From the NCBI RefSeq assembly GCF_021018805.1, contig NC_086251.1, positions 18,395,098 through 18,459,097 on the forward strand: DNA of 64,000 bases, read 5' to 3'. Source of the DNA: Prinia subflava (Eukaryota; Chordata; Aves; Passeriformes; Cisticolidae). Positions 1-12,400 of this stretch are shown here, in pieces (the stretch's first letter is position 1; the number at the start of each line of letters is the position of its first letter). Both the position numbers and the translations under genes were made by a program. The notes under the pieces are model-generated. The model did no database searches, was not told the DNA's origin, and saw only the letters and a list, made by a program, of their open reading frames with translations.

Positions 1-1198
1 CTTGTTCACAGCGCCTGCATTGTCCTCCAAGCCCACATGAGCACCACCAACCTTACACAAGTTATTCCCACCAACCAGAAATAGAAGTAAGCTGTCTAGG
101 AACAAAGCTGTAAGGCAAAGAAACTGCTCCCAAGGACCCCATGAGCCACATCACTCGCAGTTTGGGATGTGGCACTTGGACTAGACTAGTGCCATATGTG
201 CTCCTGGAACAGAGCTTCCCATTTAGTTTTCTCCAAAAATGAACCAAATACACCCTCTGAAGCTACTCCGTTATTCAAGTGCAGTAAGGTGGGATAACCA
301 GAAGAATTAGCTTCAAAAGATATACTCATAGTGCAACTTCACTGTCCAACATCAATGCACACGCAGCAGCCAAATTCACACTGCTTTTGTTACAAAGGGC
401 CAGTACGAGATACTTGGGAGGTGCAAGATGCTCTGCAGAAAGCAATATGAGCCAACCTGAACCCAAAGAAATCTTAATTTCCACAATGTAGGTATCTGCT
501 CAAAACCCCCAACACACAAAAGGTTTGGTATCACTTCCAAAATGCTTGTTTAAAAGTGACTGAATTAAGTTACACCAAGTAGTACCTTTTAACTGTTTGA
601 TGCAAGTGGCATCTGAATTATTTTTAATTTTATGACACAAAAGTACTTGTTTTTGCAACACATTAAGGGGATACAATCAGGTTAGAAATAAGCAGGCACA
701 CTAAGTGGAAGTCAGGCTGAATAAAGTTAAATCTTTGGCCACCAGTCCACTGTTTTATTTACAGAACTAGGCAACAATTTGGCTAATTTAGTCATTTATT
801 TTATGGTAATATAAAATGTCCTATCCTCCAGCCAGATACATTGCTTGAGTTCTTTACAGGAAATTCTGCCAAAAGAGGCTTTAAGGCAAATGCTAGTGCA
901 TTCTGTGTGCACTCTGACTGGACAAGAAAATGAACATTAATATACACTTTCCCACCCAAAGCTTAAGGTTAGTAGTATATAGTATAGATATATGTGAGGA
1001 GCAGGTTTGTGCTCACACATATTGTGTGTTGCTAACTGAAAATCACGTTCTTATTTCCATGTTTAAAGGTCACATTTTCAAGAGCCCTCACTGTTTACAG
1101 GACAGACTTTGTACAACAGATAGTGGCAGCATACAGAGTGCTTCTTAAATTGCACACTTGAATAGGAAAATCTGTCTCTTACAGTCTGAAAGTCTCAG

Positions 1199-1691
1199 TG
1201 TGGTGGGTTGATGTCAGGTGCCCACCAAGTTGCCCTATCACTTCCCTCCTCAACAGGACTCAGGGAGAAGAAAATAAGATTTTTAAAAATTATGGGTAAT
1301 AAAGGTAGTTTAATAAATCAAAAACAAAGGCTGTATGTGGAAGCATAGGAAAGGAAAATACTTATTCCCTCATTCACATCAGCAGGAAATATTCAGCCAC
1401 TTTCCAGGAAGCAAGGCTTCAGCATGTGCAGAGGTTTCTCCAGAAGACAATTGTTATAATAACAAATGCCACCCTGCTTCTCCTTCCTCTTAGCTTTTAT
1501 TGCTGAGCAGACACCACGTGGTCTGGAATATCCCTTTGGCCAGTTGGGGACAGCTGGTTCTGGCTAGTCCATCTTGGAGCCAGCTGGCATTGGCCCTGTT
1601 GGGCATGGGGGAGCCTTCTGGCAGCATCTCACACAAGTCACCCCTGTAGCCTCCCACCAGTAGCCAAACCTTGCCACACAAACCCAGTACA
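1199..1691 (-). mobile_element. Endogenous retrovirus LTR, about 493 bp, minus strand
   Basis: Read on the minus strand the element begins TGTACTGGG and ends CCACCACA, giving TG...CA termini. It carries the block GGGATATTCCAGACC just upstream of an A/T-rich TATA-like CAATAAAAGC, and farther on ATTAAA (plus-strand 1309-1314) placed like an LTR poly(A) signal. The same block and layout recur in the LTRs at 26.9 kb and 62.8 kb, and I recall the pattern from common neoavian ERV LTRs. No internal gag, pol or env sequence adjoins it, so it looks like a solo LTR. I could not see a clean target-site duplication. Exact family (ERVK or ERVL type) is not assigned. Confidence 0.7.
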
Positions 1692-2434
1692 TTCAAAAAA
1701 AGTAAGTGGTTGGTTTTACGAACATATTTTTAGATGAGGAAAATAAGAATGACTAAAAAGCTTCAACTAATAAGTACAGATCTGTTCACCCAGAAGTCAA
1801 ACATATACCTTTGAGAGGCAGTGGGAAATCCCAATTGCAGGTGTAATGAAGGAGCTTCTATTCTTAATGACTTGTGCCAGCTGTTCCAAATATCCTGGCC
1901 CAGTGCCTTGAGAAATGGTCAGTAAACCTACACAGATTAAGAAATGAGTTGGTACTTTACAGAAGAAATGGTTGCAGGGCAAAAGGGCAAGAAAAATCCT
2001 TGGTCTTCCTCATCCTACTCTTTTCTGCTTTTCCCTGGCATAAGGAAAACAGAAGCCAGCTGCATTAATGGCCGCTCTGTGTGGGAGTTCAATACTGAAA
2101 CACAATTTTAAAAACAGTCAAATCTGCAGCCTGGGGCAATTTTGGAAACCTAAGTAAGACATTTGTAAGCCTGCTTTCTCCAGACTTTGTGTCAATCCAC
2201 AAGCATCAGGAAGAGAATCCCAGCTTCTACTAGGAACCTCAGGTCTTGAAGATGTTCTTTCCATTTACTTGCACACCCAAGTTGTAAAATTCCCCAGCTG
2301 AAATTGCCCCAATGTAATAGTTATTTCCAGAGTGCAGTAGCTAAAATATATAACGCATAAAAAAAATTAAAAACCAGCAGGCCAGCAAAGACTGCCACAC
2401 AAGGCTACGTGCTTATTAGAACCTGGGAAGTTGT

Positions 2435-2500
2435 GTTAAGCACTCAGGAGACCTAGATTCCATTCCCAGCTCCAGGTATGCTAGAGACAGACCCTGCCAA
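2435..2500 (+). repeat. MIR/CORE-SINE-like fragment
   Basis: The stretch with GGAGACCTAGATTCCATTCC followed by CAGCTCCAGG resembles the tRNA-derived head of MIR-type SINEs, which typically reads like GACCTGGGTTCGAATCCCAGCTC. The match is from memory and the element would be old and degraded. A repeat-library search is needed to confirm it. Confidence 0.35.
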
Positions 2501-3776
2501 TCTTCTTCCATTCAGAGGACATACTCCCCAAACCAAGAGCTTTCCTCCCTTGTGCAGTGCCTCATGGTGACCAGGCCTCTGATGGTTAACCAAGAGAGCA
2601 AAGACTATTTCCCCCCTTTTCATGCCTGCAGCAGGAATAGGCTGACAAAACTGCAAACCATCAGTAACTGCAAGTAAGAGAGAAAAATGCATAATGGAGG
2701 CAAATTATATTTGGAAGAAAACACTGAAGGAAGGAACAAAACAGCACTCTTTCATCAGCTGAGACGTCACTTAGTCATGATCTGGAGTGCTCACACCTGC
2801 TTCGCTCTGTCACAAACTCCCACAGCTCCGAACCGCGCCGCAGCAGCAGCAGCACCCCGACACTTCTCCTTCTGCCAAGCCTAAGCAGCGTAACGGGATC
2901 ATTTTGTCATTCAAGTTCCCACTCAGTTAATCGCTGTGACACCTTCAAGTCTCTGCGGTGTGTTTCACACGGAATGTCTGCGCAAAGCAAAGCAGCCCCA
3001 CCAGCCAGTGCAAGCTCCTCAGCTGCTGCCCATGTCCCCAGGAGCACTGGGCTTGGCTTGGCATCCTGACTTACCTGTGTGCTAGGCCCTACCAACAACC
3101 GTGTTCTGGTCACTGCTCCCCATCATTCCTTTTTTCATTTTTGACTGTGATATCATAAAGGCCTCAGTTCAGAAAAATTCTTTGGCACGTGCTGCTGTGC
3201 CTTGGCTAAGGCAGACCCATGCAAGACAGATCGCAGAGCCAAGAAAAGGGACTAACAAGGACTAAGGAGGAAATTCTCCATGGACCTTTAAGGTGCAAGG
3301 TATCTAGAACAAATACACTTTGAAAGCCCTTTGAAGTGCTGCTCTCAGTGCCTTCACTGACTTGAAAACCTTAGTATCTCTGAACGCTTAGCTGAACAGG
3401 GATTTGTCAGTACTTTGCTGAACAGAGATTCAGATTACAGGAGCAGAAACTATACAGGATATTTACTTTCTGTTCTTTGAAAATTTCTGCTCAGTTCCCC
3501 TTTTTTCACCGCCTCAGCAACAGCAATTTATCCATGTTACATCCATGTGGACCTGTTCCATTCAGCTCCTTCTCCGTCACCGTGTGTTTGGCAAGTAACA
3601 CCAGGAATACAAGGAACACTTTGTTTTTGTAATGAATATTCTTTCTCATTAGATAGCATTTTCAACTACTTAAACCAAAAAAGTTTATATAGCACCTCCC
3701 AAAAGCAAATTGGTCCTTTCTTTGAGAGACACTGGTGACAGGAAAATACAGCAGCATGACACTTCATTCCCAAATA

Positions 3777-3800
3777 CATGTGGCTGCACACAGCCACATG
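3777..3800. repeat. Perfect 10-bp inverted repeat (hairpin)
   Basis: CATGTGGCTG is followed by a 4-base CACA spacer and then its exact reverse complement CAGCCACATG. Pairing does not extend beyond the ten pairs. It is too short for a microRNA precursor and is not beside a gene. It may be chance or a protein-binding palindrome. Confidence 0.8.
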
Positions 3801-6800
3801 GATTGGTGCCAATAAAACATGAGCTTCTGCCTCCATGGAAGTGAAATAACGTTTATAGACCAAAAATGGAGGAGGAATAAACAGAAACCAATGTCAGGTC
3901 TTGTAACTCGTATTTGTGCCTGCATGTAGTTGAGCGTTGACAGTTTCCAAGGCAAGACAAGGGGCAGATTTATAAACATATTTTTTTAAATTGCAATAAA
4001 ATTACTGGATTTATGGTTTTCAACCCTGACTGTTCCAAAAGTCCTGGGTACCCGATCTGATTTGGTCAGACATCCTCTTTTGATTCCACAGTGTGGAAAC
4101 TACAGCATTGTCCTGATTCCCAGCTCCTGGTCTTCTGCCACAGACTATGAACTGCTATCCTACATCCAAATCATCTGGGCCAGCACAGAACTACCCCTCT
4201 CACATATCCAGAAGTGGGGTGTTTATCCAAGCCAAACACTGTGGCTGTCTACACAGCAGCTTGTAACCAAGCTGTTCATGAATCTTTGGCAAGTAAGTGC
4301 TTAATTTATGGACAGAGCTCCAGTTTATGTGGTTGCAAGGCTAAGCCCTGTACACAAGCAGCCGACCAGGATTATTTTATATCTGTACAGTGAGAACTTT
4401 CAGCTCCCATACAACTGTAAAGCATGCTGCTCTGAATGCTATAGCAAGTTATTACCAGCAGCTTATGTGCAGCATGTTTTTTCTATCCACTGCAATACTT
4501 GAGTTCTGCCATTAAACCAATTCAGAAAAAAAAAATTACTCCTGTTATTCAGTCTTGAACACAACATACCCATCTTTGCTCATCTTACTTCAAATACTGC
4601 TTGAAATCTATAAAATCAGTTAATCCCAGGTCCAGTGCTTGCTCTGACAGTCATCCAACAGCAAAGCACTGAATAATATCCTGACCACTCCCCAAAACTT
4701 ACCACTACCCACCTCAGGCAGGTAGGCTCAAATCCCAGCTTGAGACCAGCAAAATCCTATCTCACCATTTATGCAAAGAGCACATAAGCAAGTCCTGAAC
4801 CAAACAATGCATCCCACTGCTGGTGAATTTATCTATTTAATGACAAAGCACCATTCCGCATAACCAGGTACCAACTCAAAGGCAAGCTCGCAAAGAGCTC
4901 CTGGTACAGGTCAGCTGTTTCACCAGCAAAGAAAGCTGCAACATGGGTACCATCACCTGCAAAACACAGAGGTGTCAACCCTAGATGGCTGTAAGATGGA
5001 AAAAAGAAGAGAACTACCCTACAGCAACAGACATTAGTATTTTGGAATTTTTTTTCTGGACTAAGTCTGTGAAATAATTAATTCAATTATTTTTCTGTAC
5101 TGCTGATTATCCATCCAAACACAAAACGCTGGCTATTACAAAGCTGTGTTCTTCCCTTGTCTTTCAAAAGATATTAGCTACAGTCCAGATACTCATGTAT
5201 TTAAATTCAGCCAGGCATGTTTAATGAAAGCTTTACCTTCTATCACTGCATTTTTAAAGTAGAGAATAGGCTGCCTTTTACTTTTCAGCATCATAATGAA
5301 AAACTAACTCATTCCATGGAATTGAAGAAAATACTGTGGCTAGCAGAGCTCTATTGAGAGACAGATTATTTATCTACTTGAGTGTGCATGCAAGAGCAAA
5401 CAACTAAGGGGAAAAGGGAAAGTAGCAAAGCTGCTGTACTAACATTCTCCCCTTCTAGACCTCCACACAGCCCACCACAGTAAGAGGTATGGTGTTCAGA
5501 AACAGCAATAGACCAAAATCAGGCTGAATAATTCGCTGGCCTCTGAACAGCAGCAACTGGCAATCCAGGGTGCTGCCTTACCTTACAGAGTGCACCCTGC
5601 TCCATGGTCAGCAGTGGGGAAGACACATGCTGAGTGGACAGCCTAGAAAGGAACCCGATGCCCTTCAAAACAAGAGCAAACACTGCAGCCACACACCAAA
5701 ACAACTGTAGCCAGTGCCAGCTTTCCAGGGACTAGATGTTGCCTGGAGCTGTGCATGGCCCAGAGACACCCAGTGGTTGAGTGGTACATCACAAGCACAT
5801 GTAATGAGTGGAAGGGTTAGGGGAAGCATCCCTCAGTTCATTTATTTACACCTCGGGCTGACACGATGCTTCTCTGCTCATCTCCAGTTCTCAGACTGCG
5901 TGTGGGAATAGATAAGGCCATCTAGGAGAGACACCTGATTCTGAAGTGGCAAATGGTGAGAAAGTGAAGGGAAAGGAGGAATTGGCAAGGTTTCACACTA
6001 TGCATTTTCACACTAGTCTTTCAGCTGTAGATGTTACCAACATCCCCTAGCCTTTCCTAAGGAAGTTTCCGTGGTCAGGACTCTGCCTCAGTCGAGGTCT
6101 CTGGCTGAGTTTGGGTAATCATTACCTGCGGTCTGAGATAGAGGCAAGTGCTGTGCCACAGTGAGGGACAAATGTCAGCTAAATGCTGCTTGTTGAGCTG
6201 CTAACACTGCCAGCAGCAGCTATGCTTCCAGACTCAAAGGAGATTTAATGGCCCAACAACAACTTGTCAAGGTATACATGCAAAACAAAAGGCATCTCCC
6301 TTCATATCAGTAGCAACATAGGACCAGGCTCTGGACTAGGAAAAAAAGGAGAAATAGATCCAACTTGAAACCAGCTTTTAGTAGCTCTACAAAAGTATAA
6401 GCAGAGTTTTCTTTAACCCAAATAGCACCAGAGCTGCAGAAGGTGACATGCACTATGGGCCTCCCATGCACTGCTCTCCAACACTAATTTGATTCCATCC
6501 AGCCCAGCTTTAGCCATTCATGAATTACCCATGTTCAGCAGATCACCACAGTCAGCTTTTTCTAATGGAAATGGAGAAGGATGGACATCTTTTACCACCA
6601 AGATGGAAATCATCATCATGTAGACACTAGAATCTCTGCACCCTTTATCTTAGACCCAGCAACTAAGTGGCATGTATTAGGAACAGCTGAACTGCACAAG
6701 GTCAGCTAGACAGGATTAATATTATGATCCCTTACTTTGCCTGCACTATTGTTAAACCTGAATAGCAATGCTCAATTTGGATAAAAGTAAATGTACTCCC

Positions 6801-8509
6801 CAGAGAGACACAGAAATCCACGTTTCGAGCTGCTTTGTGGCTCCTTCTGGAAAACAGCAGGATGAACTTTGCTTACAACCCATACCACATGCACAAGGAG
6901 AAACACAACTTTCACCCAAATGCCAATTTCAGCAAAGACAACTTTCTTTTTAAAATAATTGAATTGCAAGTTTTCTAAGGAAACAGTGCTTTTTGGAAAT
7001 AGCAACAATATCATACCAAGGGAAAAGTAACAGGTCAAGGGTGTGAGTGGGTGACCTTACTGTGATGGTTTTACCAAAGAGACTTCGGAACAGTTCCGTT
7101 CCCTGGCAGAAAGCTCCGAAATACAGCAGCACTAGTAACCCAGAAACACTACGGTGACTCACTCGTGTTCAATCAACTCAGATGCTCAGGGGAAACAACA
7201 AAGGCATCAAACAGGACACAGAGCAGCCAAGCAGATGCAACATGGCAGCACAACCTGGACTCGAGCCACAGCTCCTTAGGCTGAATTGCTGGTGCCTCAC
7301 TTTCTGCCTCACTCCTCACATCTCATTAAAAAAAGCCCTTTTTAGCAGCTGCTTGACCTGCTCATGGACATTACTGATAACCCTAGGTGTTCTCAGAACA
7401 CAAGCTCATCATGGCATACCAGTGACAAAGGAAACAGCACACGGAGATTTTACGTTCCACCATTCCTGACCCTAAACACACAGAGAAGAAGTGAAACATC
7501 TCCAGCAATGCAGGAAAACTCAGACAGAGCAGCTGTAAAAACCTGAGAAAACGGGGGCAGGCAAGGCTGATCGCTGAGAACAGCATGACTAGCATGAAAT
7601 GAGAGCACAAACAAGCCTGGAAGGCTTGTGGTCTTCTTGCAAGCAGAGGGCAGCTAGCTCCCTTAAATCACACTCAGTATCTGCTCCTGTGCTCTGCTAT
7701 TGAATTGGCAAAAATAAAATAAGAACAAACAGGAAGGGGCAGAACTAGGCCAGCTGCAGCCCCCTTCTCTCAGTTGCTCCCAGCTCCAGCATTCAGCATT
7801 TGCCTCTCTTCAGCCTTGCCCATGACCCCCCCTCAGCCACCCCCCAAACTCAGATTTGAAGCACTGGTTCCACACCACTGTGCAGAGAGTCACTGACACT
7901 CACCCACTTGACTTCATCACTGACACATAAAAGCAACAAAAAATTAACAGAGAAGGCTCCTTCGTCTCCCTTCCTCCTCCTGCCATTAAAGCATTGTTTT
8001 CTCTGCAAAGTTTTTAAAGACAAAACAGAAATGAAATTAAACAGGAAGGGTATAAAAAGTGTCTGGTATGAAATACCATACGTGCAAAACCTCTTCCATG
8101 AGCTGCAAAAGTAAACAGCACCTTCTTTGGCAGGAGCAACAGGGCTGTCTTACGTAATCAGGGGACAGAGGGAGAGGAAAGGGTCAGGAAAAACACACAC
8201 TGCCCGCTGTTCTGAGAAGAGCTCCTTTCAGCAGCCGTGAGTAAGAAGACTGCAGAAGTGACAGCTTTGCTACCTCCCTGCCCAGCTGGCTCTCTGACCT
8301 GCCTAGAAGCAGTGTCCAAAACCACGGGAAAGGCTGGCTTTGTTTCTGACACTGCTGGCTGGTGGCCTTACACACAGAATGACAGAACGCTGCTTTCCTC
8401 ACAAGTTATGATGGGGCAATTTATTTTCCTTGGCATGAGCAGAGAAGGAGAGCCAGTCTGATCCACCTTGCTGCAGCAGGACACTGTGAAAGGCAATTTT
8501 GCATGAGTA

Positions 8510-8560
8510 CCTCATACAGCCATAACACACTCACACACCTCATACAGTCATTGCACACAC
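8510..8560. repeat. Two-copy tandem repeat, period 28 bp
   Basis: CCTCATACAG starts at 8510 and again at 8538, each followed by a CA-rich stretch. Two imperfect copies of a minisatellite-like unit are visible. No gene context. Confidence 0.7.
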
Positions 8561-9374
8561 CCTGTCTTAGAACAAACCCATTCAACAGAGACCTTTGCCT
8601 TCAGAAGAGGAACCGAGGCATCTACAGTCAGTTTTCAACCTTCCACACTCATCATCCATGTGTTGTTACATCAACATAAAAGCCTGTTTTGACTCCCTTC
8701 ATGGCTATCATCTACCCCTTCTCTTACATTTCCACAGCAGCCTGCCCTATGAAGTCACAGGAGCATTCTCCCACCCTGCTGACATCATTTCCTCCTTGTT
8801 ATACACCCCCTGCACTGGGACAAGCTGCAGGCTGTGTGCTGGGTAGAACCCAACAGATTCATCCCAATCCATCCACCCTTTCTGACAAATCAAGGCAAGA
8901 CTAGAGCAACAACTTTCTGTGCATCTGTGGCAATTCAAACTGTTCCACAGTCAGTCTAGAAATACAAACACTCACACTGCTCTCATCACCAGCACACAGG
9001 CATGCACTTGCATTCACAGGTACAAAAACACCCACCAGGTTTTTTGCAACTTCTTTGCTTCTTCAAAGCTTCTTTGACTTCTTCGCTTCCCAGTCCCTCA
9101 AATTTGTTCTGTCCATTCTGACCCTTAAGACTTAACACTCAGCTTGGCATCTTGGATTTCAGAAAACCTCCTCCACAATACTTCCAGCTTTCAGCGAGTC
9201 CCTTACACACCAGCCCTTCCAAACTGGCTCAGAAACAGGTCCTGTTTGCCACAACAGCCATGCAGCTCACCACATGCTTAGCTCTACAGTAGCACCATCA
9301 TATGTAAATCCTCACATATGGCAAATCAAAACAAGAAACTCCAAATAAAAATTTTAAAAAATCAAAACAAATAC

Positions 9375-9404
9375 CACCCCCCCACCCCCCCCAAAAAAAC
9401 CCAC
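9375..9404 (+). repeat. C-rich low-complexity run
   Basis: Near-continuous cytosines interrupted by single A residues, followed by A7 and CCCACC. Slippage-prone sequence with no sign of function. Confidence 0.8.
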
Positions 9405-12400
9405 CTCCAAGCAAACAACTAAATGACTGCTAAAACCATCAATGTATGCAATAGCAGCACTTTGGAGAGGATTTTTCTGGAGCTTTTTATTTTTACTATT
9501 ATCTTATCTGCAGAAGGCAAGCCAGGAAAACAGAGAAATAGATGGAACCAAGCCCTGCATCTGAGCAAGCTCTCTAGAAGCAAATACAGACACGTTTCAG
9601 GGCTGGCAGAACACTGTGCTGAAATTAAGTGGCGTGGGTTGTGGCGGAAACACAATTTTTCAAATCTGGTAATGCATGCCAGTGAATAAAACTTCCATAG
9701 GCTGTACAGCAGCACCTAAATATTTGTCCTACTGCTGTTCATCCATAGCTGGCACACATTCAGATACTACAAAGACAAAGCCAAACCAAAGCTCAGACTG
9801 ACTTTTCTACCTCCAATTTGCATTGCACTTTTCCCTCCAGGGATCTTGCATGGCTTGGTTTGGATTCCATCCCAGCTCAGTCCCAAACAGAGAGATGTAT
9901 CAAACAATTTCAACACACTGACACATTTCATTTTGAATCTAAGTATTTGAAATTACTTTGAATGCACATTCGTGACATTTCAATGCTCTTCTGGATAACT
10001 TTTTAATCCACCCATTTCTCACCCCATGGGTAGAATGTAGGGCAGTGGGTCTAAACTAAAACCAGAAAACTGCACTAGGACAGAATACAAGCTCTTTGGG
10101 TGGAGTACTGTTTTCCCATGGAAAATTAGAACTTCATCACTAGCTATTCAAAATTGGGTTGTACCAAACCCTGTCCACCATGAGCAGGACACAGCCATGA
10201 GTCAGCAGCAAAAAGTGACTCTATGAGGCAAATAAGGGAGTTCTGACTTCCACCCCTTGCACTGCAGAGGCAGGTAAGGGGACAACTACCTACCAAATGC
10301 CTTGAGAATGTGGAGCAAATATGAAGGGTCAGAGCAACTCTGCAACTTAATCAAAAGCCTGCCAAAAGAACCAACTACATACCCACAAGGAAATTTATCG
10401 GGAGGGGTCATCAAAACCATTTTCCTCACTGTAACAACTTGGACAGCAGTAAAGGACAGCTGGCTCACCCACAGCAGCCCTTCCCTTCAGAATGACTCCC
10501 ATGCATGGTCACTGGGGCTTCCACTGCCAAAAGCCATAGAGTGCAAAAGCAGTCTGCCTTTGGATGAATTCTTGCTAGGACTGAAACCTGCAGAGGTGAA
10601 TTGAGTGCAGAGAGAAAAAACTCTAGCAAGGGGAAGAAAAAAAGCCAGAAAACAATGCTTAATAAACTGTAAATACTTCCTTACAGAAAAACTTGTGTGC
10701 TCTTACGCTGGCTAAAACAATGGCCCAGAAGTGGTTCTCCTTTCATAATACAGTACAAAAGAACCTGAAAGCAATATTGTCTAGCAATGCTTATTGTGTG
10801 TCACATGAATTAAGGCCCTGGCAATAACCCAGCAGCCACAAGGCTTATGACAGCTTTCTCAGGAACTTATGAGAATTTGACTTCTTTCCAATAAGGCCCT
10901 TAGGCTCCCAGAGGAATCCTCAAACAACTTTTCAAGCCCTAGGAGTCAGGACAGTGACAGCAAAAAGAGGATACCCAAAAGGCACTGCAATGACAATCCC
11001 ACAGCAGAGCAGGAATGCAGGCAAGCAATAAAACTGATGCTAAGCAGATCCACAATAAACTGGTCTCAACTATAATTTAAACTGTAGGGCACTGCCAAAA
11101 TGAAACGGTCATTTACTGACAGAGAAAGCAAAGAAACATAAAACCTCAATAGAACAGTAAGAGATCACAGACAAATTTTAGAAAGCCTAATGCTGCATCT
11201 AGATGAAGAAAGCTTCTCTTCGACTTCTAAGCGTAACTCTCTGTGTCCTCACCTCTAGCAGGGGACCGGGATGTTCTGGGCAATTCTCGCTTTCTGCTAT
11301 AAAGGCATCCTATTATCCAAGTAAGAAATTCTCTTGTGTGTGACAAAGAAGTCCTAGTCATCCCAGAATCCCTTTCCTCCAGATGTCCTGATTCCACAAC
11401 AAAGGAAGAATGCCCACAAAACCGCAGCAGTACAAGCAGAGCCGCTGCAGCACAGCTCCAGCCCACTACCACCACAACTGAGGTTAAGAACGCTGAAAAT
11501 AGGGCACCATGCTGGCTCTTCTCTACAGCAGCAATAGCTCTTCTGTGCTCCAAAGGCTGTTCTTCGATCCATAAAGTGGCTGCACATGTGCTGGGGCAAA
11601 AGCCATTCTTTCCCTCACATACCATTTTGTTTTGCAGAGCAGAAGGAAAAATATATTTGTTCAGCAAGTATTTTAAGAAGAGCAATCATTTCCACTTTAA
11701 ACTGACCCCACACACTGAGGATGTTACTCAACAGAGAAGCAGAAAAACACCTCTCCTTTGCAGAAATGCAAATGCACCCAAACACATCTCTGGGCCATTG
11801 CAGACAGGTGGCATCCTTTGTGTAACACTGCCCATGGCTAAGATCCACCCACATTGCAGGCAAACCACTGCACAGCTCGGCTATTACAGAGCTAAACAGA
11901 ATTTATACACACATTCATCTTCCAAGGCTTCTCAATACCATCAGAAAAAGATATCTTTCATAGGATACAGGCACTTTCTTAATATTAAGCTTTTTAGCTT
12001 CTCTACTGAGAATGGCAAGTGTGATAAATCAAGAAAATAAGCAAAGCACCTTGACAAGGTCATACAGGGGGCTTTTAGGAAAAAGCTGTGGCTGGGGGGG
12101 ACATCTCAGGGTAAAGAACCAATGGCCATGCTCTCAACATGTCACTCATCAGGCCAGGTGGATACGAGGGTGAAATAGGAAAATATATCTTTGTTTATGC
12201 CTGTTTTGAAGAGAGCAAACTCAAGGAATCAAAATAATTTGGGGGCACCCAAAATACTGAGCATATCCTAAAAGAAAGGGGAAAAGTGCTCTACAGATGG
12301 TTTTGGGGAGAGCAGAGACATACACAGTAAAGCGTCCTTTTAGATCAGGCCGGATTTTTAGGTTTGAAGGCAAGCTGCAAACACAACTGCAACCTTGATC

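Noticed and set aside
11336..12040. Long open frame of about 234 codons on the plus strand
   Set aside because: It opens at GTG, and the first in-frame ATG comes only about 165 codons in. No family resemblance or conserved domain is visible, so a chance open frame in presumed intron is the simplest reading.
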